DNA of 34,921 nt from Gnetum montanum (Eukaryota; Streptophyta; Gnetopsida; Gnetales; Gnetaceae). The notes under the pieces are model-generated. The model was given only the letters and a program-made list of their open reading frames with translations. It was not told the origin of the DNA and did no database searches. Shown one piece after another: positions 20,340 to 30,541 of the stretch (position 1 is the first letter of the stretch; each line of letters opens with the position of its first letter). Where the stretch lies: assembly GCA_015680685.1 (NCBI GenBank), contig MNCI01024347.1:22757-57677 (forward strand), given 5' to 3'. The position numbers and the translations under genes were made by a program.

Positions 20340-22745
20340 AGATCACTTTGCATTTCCAAAGGTGTAGTAAGAGTAGTAGAAATGATGATAGATCACATTA
20401 AAGAATATTTTAATGTATTTGTTGTGCCACCAGTAGATTTAACTAGCGTTAGGGACACTCAAATGTTAGCTAGAACCTCAATGACTCCTACAAATCATGA
20501 AGATGTGCTAGACTGACTACTGTAGACTAGGCAAGTGATGATCATAGTTTTTGACATTCCAAGTGATGTCACTTCTATGCAGTTAGAGCTAATTGTAGCC
20601 AAAAGTAAGCTAGTCATGATAGAAACTAAGCTGGAGTAAGCTTGGGGATGATATGGTATTGTTAATTTATGGTTAACCCCAAGTTGTTGCATGAGTTTCT
20701 TAAAGGTAGCAATGGTGAAGTGGATTCCATTATTTGATATTAGCATTCTAGGTACTCCAAATTGGTTCACCACATGTTGTTGGAAAAATTTGGCAACTAT
20801 TTTTATTGTACATTTATTTATAACTATTATCTCTACCCACTTTGTGCATTTATCCATAGTCATAATAATGTATGCTTTTCCATTTAACATTAGTTGAATT
20901 GGCCCCATAAAATCAATTCCCCAAATATCAAAAGGCTCTAGCAACTATATCCAGTGTTGTGGCCCTTAATATCTGGCTGTAATTCCTCCATCTCTTTGGC
21001 AATGTTCACATGATTAGGCAAACGTGTGGACATCTTTGAACAAAGTAGGCCAAAAGTAGCTTGCCATTAGTAATTTAAGTGTTGTTCTATGCCTTGCATA
21101 ATGGCCACCACATGCACCTTCATGGGCATCTTGTAACACTTTTTACTAGTTATGATTAGGTACACACCATCTAACAAGCTGATTTGCACAAATTTTGTAC
21201 ATGTTACCATTTATTTCCATGTATTGTTTAGCTTTGTGGAAGAATTGTTCATGTTGTTTTCTATTCCATTCAACAGGAAGCTCTTGTGTGGTGAGATACA
21301 TTAGGTACTCTGTAGTCCATGATCGTTTTTTTAAATTTACAACCTTTGCTCTTCTAGTGAAGAGGTCCTCATTGAGAAATTGGTCTGACAAGGGTTCTAC
21401 TTGGTTGTCTACATGCCATTTCAACCTTGATAAATGATTAGTTACAATATTTTTTGTCCCTTTTTTTATCAATCAATGTGATGTCACACTCTTGAAGAAT
21501 CACAAGCCATCTTATGACTCTGGGACTAATTTTTGGCTTCTTCATTAAAAATTGGATGGAACTATGATTTGTGTGGACATTAATCTGTTAATCAAGCACA
21601 TAATATTTAAATTTTTCAAGTGCATACACCAGAACCATCAGCTCCTTTTTTAGCTATGTTGTAATTTAATTATGCTCTGGTGATGTTCTTACTGGCATAG
21701 TGTATGTCTTATGATCTCTTTTGATCATTAAGTTATGTCAATAGTGCACCAAGTGCATAGTTGAAGGCATCAATAATGATATGAAAAGGCCTTGATCAAT
21801 CTAAAGCTTGAAGGATTGATGTATGAACTAAATTTTATTTCAAGGTTTTGAACACCTTTTCACATGACTCAATCCACTCAAAAGATGCATGCTTCTTGGT
21901 GAGTTCTACCAGTAGTTTGGCAATTTTTGAGAAGTTTTCAATAAATCTTCTGAAGTATTTTGTATGGCCCAAAAAGGATCTTACATATTTCACTGTCTAT
22001 GGCCTTTGAGTGATATTTTGGATGACTTTGATTTTTTCAAGATCTACCTCTATACCCCTTTGAAAGATTTTTTCTCCTAGTACTGTCTTCTTGGACCATA
22101 AGATGGCTCTTTTGCCAATAAAGCTTCAAATTAGTTTCAACACATCTTTTAAGTACTTGCTCCAATTGGTCCAAGGCTTGTTTGAAATCCAGCTTGTATG
22201 TGGAGAAATCATCCAAGAAAACTTCAATACCATCACCTATCTACTTTTAAAAGATGCTTAGAACTAGTCTTTGGAAGGTTGATGGCACATTGCATAGACC
22301 AAAAGAAAACTATCTGTAAGCAAACATTCCCCATGGATTGGTGCAATGCGAATTTGATAGTATCCACTATACTCATCAAGAAAGTTGTAGTACTCATGTC
22401 CTAAAATTGTATCTAGGACTTGATCAACAAATGAAAATGGAAAATGATCCTTAAACATGGTTGAATTCAATAGCCTGAAGTCAATGCAGATGCACCATTT
22501 GCCTTCATTTTTTGGAACTATCACCAAAGGGCTTACTCATTCACTATTTGCAATTAGATAAATGAATCATACCTTTAGCAAATTTTCTAATTCTTTCTTG
22601 ACTACCTCCTTGAGTTTAGAATTAAGTCTTTGTTAAGGTTGGTGTTTTGGTTTGACTGTAGGATTAATGTAGATCTGGTGTTAGCAAATTTGTGGATCAA
22701 TTCCTATGATCTCATCATAAGACCACACAGGTGCTTTATAGTATG
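20340..22745 (-). pseudogene. Ty3/gypsy pol remnant (RT, RNase H, integrase)
   Basis: Minus-strand polyprotein relic. RT: VSPLVIVPKNEGKWCICIDF and LDTILGHEYYNFLDEYSGYY (22264-22527), then VFLDDFSTYKLDF, where the usual YxDD is FLDD (about 22200-22225). RNase H: YASKNI, NIAKKELMVLVYALEKF and VHTNHSSIQFLMKKP, where the D of TDH is N (about 21530-21720). Integrase: an HHCC-type module with HEGACGGHYARHR and CEHCQR (20970-21130), then the core IDFMGPIQ, ISNNGIHFT and YHPQA (20690-20944), with the catalytic D of the SDNG block changed to N. Stops occur throughout. No gag or bordering LTR can be assigned. It is not part of copy B. Confidence 0.85.
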
Positions 22746-22770
22746 TCAATAGCATAGTATATTCTGGTGT

Positions 22771-23290
22771 TATAGTTTAGAAATTTAAAAGTAAGTAGAC
22801 GTTTGGTTTTGGAAGTGGCCTTGCACCTGCATTGCCGTCGATTTTACCATAAGTATTCGCATGAGCATAACAGAGTTAAGCTTGCTTATGGCATAAAAAT
22901 CCTAAGTCCCATGTNGGGACTTAGGATTTTTATGCCATAAGCAAGCTTAACTCTGTTATGCTCATGCGAATACTTATGGTAAAATCGACGGCAATNAGAA
23001 CATCAGATATTAGTAACTTTAATATTTGTGCTTTGGATTTGGTCCATTAAGATTCCCAATTCTGCAATTAGATATTCTTAATTTCTTTTGCTACCCATTG
23101 ATTGTTTGCATTTATTATTTTTATTATTTTTCCTTGTTAATATCATATTTTCAATAATTTTTTTTCGCATTTTCTATGATTTCCAATTTTGGGATCGAAT
23201 ATTTAAATTAGAATTTCTTACTATGGTATATTTTTATAACTATATCACTACCCTACAAAGTACATAACTCAAAGCTTATGTTATTGGGAT
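22771..23290 (+). repeat. Diverged copy of the DNA 3' of peptide locus 2
   Basis: From TTTAGAAATTTAAAAGTAAG and TTTGGTTTTGGAAG through ATTAAGATTCCCAATT and ATATTTAAATTAGAAT to CATAACTCAAAGCTTA, this parallels 29845-30280. It begins right where the gypsy pol relic ends. The inverted duplicate bounded by N22915 and N22996 interrupts it. Confidence 0.65.
22831..22996. repeat. 80-bp perfect inverted repeat joined through N22915
   Basis: 22831-22910 and 22916-22995 are exact reverse complements, separated by ATGT and N, and bounded by N22996. Perfect identity inside decayed DNA and N borders point to an assembly artefact rather than a hairpin. Confidence 0.85.
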
Positions 23291-23396
23291 TGCCAAGTGA
23301 ACATGTGTTTATGTTCAAAGTAGTCATGCTTATTCTACCGTATCTAGTTACACATTTCGAAAGTAAATTATGATGCTAAGTATTGGGGAAAGTAAA

Positions 23397-23640
23397 TGAT
23401 GAGTGGCTCAATACCCCTACACTCAACCATACGAGTACAAGCATTCATGCACGATCCGGTTGAACTCCATAGACGGACTAGTTGTGGTATCTAGATTGTT
23501 ACTTGTTGATCGCAGTTCACTATCTTCTCACCTGGACTAGTATTTGCTTTGTCACGTATGGTTTGGTCTAGAGTAAGGTGTATGATATCATTTCTATCCT
23601 AGTGCTACTCCTAGAGGCAATGGAAAGTAACTCATCCTGA
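23397..23640 (-). repeat. LTR 3' portion, subfamily C, minus strand (copy D)
   Basis: The plus strand reads TGATGAGTGGCTCAATACCC and continues through CACTCAACCATACGA, GTTGAACTCCATAGACGG and TGTCACGTATGGTTTGGTC. It matches 34555 onwards. Likely the 3' LTR of copy D, since a gag start lies on its right on the same strand. Confidence 0.75.
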
Positions 23641-23829
23641 GTGAAGTTCAACATTGTATTTGTGTAGATCTAGTATAATGAAACATTTCTTTCTTATATG
23701 ATCTATACAATTCATCCTCTACTTGTTCTAATGAACCTTTAATGGTACATTGTCCTTTTTCTTCTTATGTTGATGTTGTTAATCTAATTTTTGGTCTACA
23801 CTATGCTACACAGGATTAGGATGATAGGG

Positions 23830-24098
23830 ATTCATAATTTTCTTTTGATGTGGTAGCCCCTTCTTAGCATGAAGGGAGTTGATGTATTAGGCAAGTCAAT
23901 AATGTTGCCTAGGGGATCCCTCCTATGCAGTTGGTCATCTTAGTGCAAGATAAATGTAAAATCAGAATAGAATGGATCATCATGAGAAAATGTGATTTGC
24001 AATTGTTGGAGAACTTGCCATATATCATGCTTCTTAATCTACCTTCTTTTTTTGTTCATGGCTAATTTTGAACTCTTTGACTTATGAAAGGTAGCCAT
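23830..24098 (-). pseudogene. Gag N-terminal relic of copy D
   Basis: A minus-strand start at 24098 gives MATFHKSKSSK, comparable with MPSSHKSNSPP of copy B. Further on, SDFTFILH, a stop, DDQLHRRDPLGNIIDLP parallels LDFTFILHQDEQLRWRDLQG of copy B. The rest of gag and the protease are gone. This identifies an otherwise invisible family member. Confidence 0.65.
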
Positions 24099-24215
24099 TA
24101 TCAAAAATGAATAATGTGTGTGCTTCCTTATAGTATAATAATATGAGAAGATATATTGTTATTAGCAACTACAATGATCTTATATAATTACGACTAGTCC
24201 TAAATAACTAGTAAC

Positions 24216-24280
24216 TTCCTCAATAATGATGTCAAATGATGAGCAGTAAGTGTGTCCCATACCTAACCATATGGTAGTCA
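24216..24280 (-). other. Decayed primer site and LTR end of copy D
   Basis: A TGATGAG LTR end is at 24237, followed outward by a sequence like the family LTR end (CCTAACCATATG). On the inner side the minus strand reads TTGACATCATTATTGAGGA. It differs from TTGGCGTCGTTGCCGGGGA at seven positions, all G to A or C to T. The LTR cannot be followed past about 24280. Confidence 0.5.
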
Positions 24281-26390
24281 ACTTTGTTGTAATTCATGTA
24301 AGAGATTGGTTAAACATCTAAAAAGAAAAAGTGTATTTTTAATTTCTATCTATAATTAGATATTAGAAATTAATGAAAGAAAGTGTTATGCTATCATTTA
24401 TAATAACTCCCATGAATAAATGTCAAAATACACATATTAAAGTAAATCTTATTCATTAAAATATAAGTATTTCTAAAGAATGTACCCTACCGCAAAGTAT
24501 AACTTGTTCCATAGTATGTAATCCTAGGTCATAAGCTTGATTTTGTTAGGAAGTATTGAGTTAGAAATTTTGAAAAAACTCTATAAAAGGAATTCTGAAA
24601 TTGGTCTAATAGACCCAAGAGGTCTTAGCAGACATAAGTAAAAATTATTAGTTTTAGTTTCATGTCATTGTGGTGTCATGATGGTGCATCACACAAATTA
24701 GCTCTTAGCACTTAGCCATGAACAATGGGTTATAAAGCAAACCTTGTAATTGACAAATGAGTAAAATTAATCTTAGTTTAAGCTTTTAAGTGAAAACCCT
24801 AGTAAGTTTAAATGTGAATAATTTTCTTAGTCCATAATTGCTTAATGCTTTTGCCCATTGTGGATGTGTAGACAAATTTTTTTGGATATTGAATTCCAAA
24901 TAGTTTGAATATAGGTACACCCCAAGACATGATAAACAAAACACATTAGAAGAATTAAAGAAGAATATAATGATGACTTAAGTGTAACTTCCATTAGTAA
25001 TAATTGATAACTTCTTATCTAGGACAACAATGAGCTATCTATCACTAAAAATAGCTACATCTATTACTTGATAACAATTTCAACAATGAATTGGGATTTT
25101 AGTGTGCTATGTTGATTTCTTATACATTTTTGTTCCTTATCACCAATAGTAGATTCAATATTGATTTATTTCAGTTGAGATTATTAAAGATTGAAAATTA
25201 TTTTTTGTATTATTTTTGGGTGGCTATTTGGTTTTGATGGATGAATTTTAGTTTGATATATTGGGTTGAAGGTCTAACATAGGCTTCTATTCATAAAATA
25301 TGTTGGGTTGAGGGCTTTTTGAGTATCTACAAAGCTGTTGGAATACAAAGTATGCATAATTGATGAGAAATTTCATGATTTAGAGATTTCTATGTATCTA
25401 GAAAAGTTGCTACAATATAAATTTTGCACATGATTTATTGAATTTTAATGACTTTTTGTTTAAATTGAGTATTTCAAAATTAGCCACATGACAATTCATT
25501 GATTTTGTATTTTTGTGTTGATTTGATTTGATTGCTCAAATAACAAGAGATAAATGATAATTCAAATAATTTAACTCAAATGATAGTTCATTGGCTATCT
25601 AATTTTTATTTCTTAAAGTATAAAAACGATATAAAATAATTAGAAAAAATCTACCAAATAATAAATTTACTTGGTCAAATTAATATGTTTCAGAAAGCTA
25701 TTTTTAATGTTGAAGGAGCACTTATGCAATTTCTCAACAACTAGCATGCATTTTTTAAATAACACTTTTAAACCAAATGCGTCAGCAAGTGTATTTTTAA
25801 AACACATATCCTCTAACCCAGGAATGGTAAAAATTAAATGGTACCTTTTAAAACTTCATTTAAATATACAATTACCTTTCTTAAAGTTTTATTATTTTAA
25901 TATATTTTAATTTATATTTATTTTTCAAGAGTATGGCAATGGAATGATAACATTTATACTTATGATGACATTGCTCAATCAATTAGGGCATGTAGTTTGC
26001 AAGTCACATATTCCACTCTAAATAGTATGGTACTAATACATCAATTTGTATTTGCTATACATGTTTAAGTAGATATAGTTATTTAATATGAAATTGGAAA
26101 TGCAAAGTTCTCAAGAATCTGAAAGCTTATATGTAATTAGTCAAATGTATAAGATTGTAGTACACTATCTTCAAGCTTTTTAAATTATTAATATTTTTAT
26201 AAATTCTCAAGTATACATAAAGATTACAGAATATTTATGCAATTAAAAAATAGAAAATGAAATAAAAAGGAAAACTAAAAGAAATCCCTCTGATCTATAA
26301 AAGAAATTTACTTTAATTTATAATAGTAATTTTAGTAAGCGTTGTTTATGTTTTAAACTTTGTTAACATGCATAATAGAGGCATATAGGC
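24281..26390. other. AT-rich intergenic DNA
   Basis: No gene, RNA or transposon domain recognised. Around 24895 the string AATATAGGTACACCC matches 30384 and may continue the duplicated flank seen at 22771-23290, making copy D an insertion into it. An open frame at 25671-25910 looks incidental. Confidence 0.4.
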
Positions 26391-26750
26391 TATAGCATTT
26401 CCTTTAACCCATGGCCTATGTTTTAACCTTTATCCTTTATTAATGCAACATCATAGGATAACATTTTGAAAGAAAATTCAAATAACTAAATCTGTAATGC
26501 CGGTGTCGCACAATGTGACATAAATCCCTCAAATTTAATCCCAGCACCAGAGTAATTTTTTACTATCTTGCCTTTACTGTGTTTTATTTTTACACAGGGC
26601 CTTTTTTTCTTTTCCCCGTCCGTTCACTAACGTTACCGACCTTGTTATCCGAGCTTTGTTTTTAGCTCACAATTTTCATGAACAGGTTCTCTGTTTTTTA
26701 CTTTTTTGCTTTTTATCATGAAATGAATAAGCCTTTGAAAACAGTAAGTT

Positions 26751-26840
26751 ATGCACCCTTTACTTATTTTTCTTTTGCTTGTGGACATGGTACTTGCTCA
26801 AGAGGCACCAAGCACTAGCTTAAAGGGCTTGTTTGGTTGA
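26751..26840 (+). CDS. Putative signal-peptide mini-ORF in duplication copy 1
   Basis: 29 codons starting MHPLLIFLLLVDMVLAQEAP, with a hydrophobic core and an A-x-A-like cleavage site, then TSLKGLFG and TGA. The paralogous position in copy 2 (28273) keeps the same design. The end falls inside the MITE-like element, so a longer ancestral frame or a first exon may have been truncated. No mature-peptide motif or clear splice donor is seen. It may be chance in a T-rich region. Confidence 0.25.
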   Translation: MHPLLIFLLLVDMVLAQEAPSTSLKGLFG

Positions 26841-27041
26841 GTGATCTTGTCTAAGTAGATTTGGCAAATTTATAGAATGTTAAAGTTATAGATTCACAAA
26901 TCTGATAAGATTATATTTTTGAAAATGAATTCGGCCCTGGTTCATCTCTACAGAACCATATAAAACCAAACAACTTTTTAATCAGAAAACTTTCAAAGAA
27001 AGGATTAAGTATTCAAAGACTTACACAACCAAACAAGCCTT
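26824..27041. mobile_element. MITE-like element in duplication copy 1
   Basis: About 218 bp with imperfect terminal inverted repeats AAGGGCTTGTTTGGTTG and CAACCAAACAAGCCTTTT. No coding capacity. Target-site duplication not clear, so the superfamily is not assigned. It is also present in copy 2 and therefore older than the duplication. Confidence 0.6.
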
Positions 27042-28272
27042 TTGCTCACATTACATAGGATAAGAAAGTGGATGATCCATAGGCAGATTAAAAATTTTGT
27101 TATCATATTGCAATTTGCAAAAATGTATTTTTATACAGCCAACCCCTGTCGCAAGTTTTTGAGAGTACTCATAGAGTTTCAAGTTTTTTTTGGTGGGCAA
27201 GTAACTTGCAACTCATAAACTAGATCAGAAATCTATATATTTTGAAAGGGTCAAGGGGTGAAAATTAAAATTTCAACAAGTTCTTTTCACTATTCCATGA
27301 GTATGTGGAGTAACTGGCTGAGTCCAAGTTTATTCTGTCCAAAATGAATCACTTGCAGAGTCTGAGTCTCATAATGCTGCAGCCAACTACAACTCAGAGG
27401 TCCCTATCTTATAGATCTTTTATGCTATGTTATCTCATAGCTATCCTTCCTACAAATTCCTGTCACATGGCCTAGCATGTTACTTCAAAGCTATCTGTTG
27501 ATGCAAAACACTTGTTATTCCCAACTCATCATACTATTTCTATTGCTGATGCCTAAAGTTTCTTTTGGTTAAGAAATCATGGGTTAGATTTTGACCTCCA
27601 CTAGGATACTCTTGTCTAAAGAGTTGTATCTACCAGCCTAAAGTTTCCTTGCCTTAAAAAATAATATATTATTTTTAAATCATCGCGGAGTTCACATATA
27701 GCTACGTTTCCATTACTCACTCCACATAGTAATGGGGGACCCATTACTCACTGCACATAGTAATGAGGGACTGGATAATGGATCCATGTATTAATCAAGA
27801 CTTCCCGCTACTAATTAGTCCAGGTAGTAATCAGGACTGGAAAACATATTGCCGTGTTCCCACTGGTCATTTTCTTAAGCCATGCCTATGTTTTAATCCA
27901 TGCCTATGTTTTAATCGTTGCATTATCATAGGATAACATTTTGAAGGCAAATGCACATAACGAAGGCAGATATGTGCCGTAATGTCAGTAGCACAATGTG
28001 GCAGGGCATTGTGCCGCTGATGCTATAAATCCGTCAAAGTTTACGCCAGAGATTACGCCAGAGACTAATATTTTTAGTGGCTTGCCTTTACTATGTTTTA
28101 TTTATAAACAGGTCTCTTTTTTTACCGTCTGTTACAGCAACGTTAATGACCTCAATATCCGCACTTTGTTTTTAGGTTGCAGTTTTGGGTAACGGTTTTT
28201 CTGTTCACTTTTCTGCCGTATATCGTTAAATGAATAAGCCTTAAAAATGGTATGAAATTTTTGCTGGGAGTT

Positions 28273-28365
28273 ATGTACCTTTTATTTATTTTTCTTTTGC
28301 TTTTTCAAATGGCACTTGCTGAAGAGCAACGAAGCAGCCGCTTACAGGGCTATTTGGATGAGTGA
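28273..28365 (+). CDS. Putative signal-peptide mini-ORF in duplication copy 2
   Basis: 30 codons starting MYLLFIFLLLFQMALAEEQR, then SSRLQGYLDE and TGA. The hydrophobic core and ALA-E cleavage-like site parallel the mini-ORF at 26751 despite many base changes. The A-E-Q after the signal also recalls IAEQ in locus 2, but there is no further alignment. No exon 2 found. Confidence 0.25.
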   Translation: MYLLFIFLLLFQMALAEEQRSSRLQGYLDE

Positions 28366-28540
28366 TTTTGTTCATGGTGAATTGCATACAATGTTAAAGC
28401 TAAATTCAGGAAAAAATCCCAAAAAATAAATCACCCAATTTATCTTTACAGTACTATTTATCAGCAAATATTTTTTTTAAATAAAAAACTTAGAGTGGAA
28501 GGATTCAGTATTCAAAGATTCACGTAACCAAACAAGCCTT
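28346..28540. mobile_element. MITE-like element in duplication copy 2
   Basis: Paralogue of 26824-27041. Decayed left end AGGGCTATTTGGATGAGTGA and right end GTAACCAAACAAGCCTT. Confidence 0.5.
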
Positions 28541-28970
28541 GACTCACATTACACAGTATAATAAAGTGGAGAATATAAGAATAGGTCGATTGGCTATCAT
28601 ATTAAGGTATTTGTCCTACAAATTTTTGTCAAATAGCATAGCATGTTACTTTAGACATATTTAGTCTTGCCAAACAATTGTTTTTCTCAAGTGGGCTCAT
28701 TATTAGCAAGTCATCATATAGTTTCTATATTAATCACATCACCTAAGGGAGTAGCACAATCCATAGGAGACTTATCTCTTGGTTAGAAGATTATGTGTCT
28801 AGCCCAAAGTTTCCTGGCCCAACCTGTACTATTTCTAAATCATCAACCTACTCCTATTACTCATGAGTCTATGTATACTTATTGGTCAAGACAGTAATCT
28901 CTGGGTTCCTACTACTTATTGATAGTAATCAAGACTAATCATCATGCGGCCTTCTGATCCTCATTGGTCC

Positions 28971-29120
28971 ATGTGTTAATGTGTTAATTAAGACTAGAAG
29001 ACCTATATATGCATATCGATGAAGATGGAAAGCTTTAGGGGTTAGATGTGTTAATGTGTTAATTAAGACTAGAAGACTTATATATGCATATCGATGAAGA
29101 TGGAAAGCTTTAGGGGTTAG
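28971..29120 (+). repeat. 75-bp tandem repeat, two units
   Basis: Units 28971-29045 and 29046-29120 begin ATGTGTTAATGTGTTAATTA and differ at one base (ACCTAT/ACTTAT). The near identity implies a recent event. The open frame on the minus strand here owes its repeats to this. Confidence 0.9.
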
Positions 29121-29463
29121 ATTTTGACCATGCCTTTCAAAAATTTGAACACAGTCAGTCCATTGAAAAATCCAGCAAAAAAGCCTAGTTTTCCTGCAGA
29201 CCGTGGAAATATGAAGCAAAGAACTCTAGTTTTTGATGCCTGGACTTCATGTCCACAAACCACGTAGCATCCGCAAAGGAACATGGCTTAGAAACCAAGT
29301 TGCAACTTAGCGTTCGGGAAACTACAAGGAAGGATCATGGGTTACTGTTAGTATATTATTTATTATGCAGCTGGTTCTATTGTCTATGCACGCAATCACA
29401 GAGGAGCCTTGGAAGTAAGCAATAGCGATAACCAAGCAAGAAACAAATACATAGAACAGCACA

Positions 29464-29829
29464 ATGAAAGTGAAGGTGAAGGCTAACAAGATTGCAATCT
29501 TCTACTTCCTCCTCCTATTCTTGCTGCTGCTGCGGCTGACGATTGCTGAACAACATGGTTTTGTAAGTTTCCTTTCTCCTGACTGAGCAATATGTACACT
29601 CTTCAAACAAATATACTATAGCTTATTATTGTGAACCAGGTTCTTCAAACCAACAACGCTCTCTCTTATTTTTGCTTCTGTGTCATAGAAAGATGAGAAA
29701 ATGGCCAGCGGCGTGACCCTGAGCGCAAGGAGCATCGGACGGAAATTATCGGAAAGGATCTCCTCCCCTGTTTCCCCTAAGCAATGCAATGTCCGTGGCA
29801 TGCCCAGGAGATGCCCTCCAAGTGGGTAA
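29464..29829 (+). CDS. Small secreted peptide precursor, locus 2 (two exons, intact)
   Basis: Predicted 79-aa secreted peptide precursor. Exon 1 (29464-29562) encodes a short basic N terminus and a strong signal peptide (IFYFLLLFLLLLRLTIA, likely cleavage near IAEQ), ending in phase 0 at a canonical GTAAGT. The intron is 126 nt with a pyrimidine-rich acceptor ending TCATAG at 29688. Exon 2 (29689-29829) encodes ASGVTLSARSIGRK, a basic spacer and the tail QCNVRGMPRRCPPSG. No transmembrane segment besides the signal. The mature peptide is probably the C-terminal region, after cleavage near the basic residues, with the two cysteines possibly bonded. It is homologous to locus 1 (8255) over signal, intron and exon 2. 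Two conserved C-terminal cysteines in a small secreted protein recall SCREW/CTNIP phytocytokines, ligands of the receptor kinase HSL3/NUT. That assignment is tentative, and a lineage-specific family is equally possible. Confidence 0.7.
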
Positions 29830-29844
29830 TGATGTGATAGGTTT

Positions 29845-30541
29845 AGAAATCTAAAATTAAAGAGACTTTTGGTTTTGGAAGCATCCCTCCATCCCCATTT
29901 CCAGGATTAGTATCTATATGGCCTGAGCATCCAAGTCACATGTTTCAGTCTACCCTTTATTTTGTTTTCCTATTTAATGTCAGATTTTAGTAAAAGGTTT
30001 CAAATTTTGTTAATTAATGTCAGATTTTAGTAAAGGTTTTCGAATTCCATCAATTAAGATTCCCAATTGTTCCATCAAATGTCCTATTCTTTTTATTGCC
30101 TATGGATTACTTGAATTTTTTTTTATTTTTATTTAATATCCAATTTCAATAACTAATGTCCTTGTTCCAAGGCATTAAGATTCCAAAATTTACATTCAAA
30201 TATTTAAATTAGAATGTTCAAACTATGGTACATTTTTGTAACTACATCACCACATGTAGTATACATAGCTCAAAGCTTACATTTATACATATACATTATA
30301 ATTGTAGTACTAGCATTGGTAGACTTTAATACAAATTTTTGATTTTTTTCCCTAGCAACATCATGGTTGAAACCTCAAAATATTTGTAATATAGGTACAC
30401 CCAAACATATATAGTCCAATTAGAAATTTATAAGTCACCATGGCCCATCAGAATTGAACTTATAACTTATAAGTTAAAGCTTTGAAATTAAGAGTTTTAC
30501 TTCTTTTCTTTTTATGTTTTAAAGAACTTTGTTTTTCTTTT
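29845..30541 (+). other. 3' flank of locus 2, duplicated at 22771
   Basis: AT-rich, no gene seen. Internal near-repeat AATGTCAGATTTTAGTAAA at about 29977 and 30018. The stretch to about 30280 parallels 22771-23290. The stretch 30291-30541 is repeated inverted at 30718-30967. Confidence 0.6.

Larger units (their letters stand above)
26391..27880 (+). repeat. Large tandem duplication, copy 1
   Basis: Aligns in order with 27881-28960. Shared blocks: CCTATGTTTTAA, CATAGGATAACATTTTGAA, TTGCCTTTACT, AATGAATAAGCC, TATTTTTCTTTTGCTT, AACCAAACAAGCCTT, TAGCATGTTACTT and AGCC(T/C)AAAGTTTCCT. Divergence is substantial, so it is old. It contains a MITE-like insertion and a mini-ORF with a signal peptide. 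Confidence 0.75.
27881..28960 (+). repeat. Large tandem duplication, copy 2
   Basis: Direct repeat of 26391-27880, shorter by about 400 bases. The retained order of blocks, including the MITE-like element, shows duplication after the MITE arrived. The right limit is approximate. Confidence 0.75.

Noticed and set aside
22831-22996. microRNA-like hairpin
   Set aside because: Perfect arms bordered by Ns are better explained by assembly duplication.
20276-23397. Subfamily C LTRs at 19864-20276 and 23397-23640 as the two LTRs of the gypsy pol relic
   Set aside because: They are in opposite orientations and no matching primer site or gag links them to the pol.
28935-29219. 94-aa minus-strand frame with repeated AFHLHRYAYI segments
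   Set aside because: Its repetition comes from the 75-bp tandem DNA repeat; no homologous design or start context.
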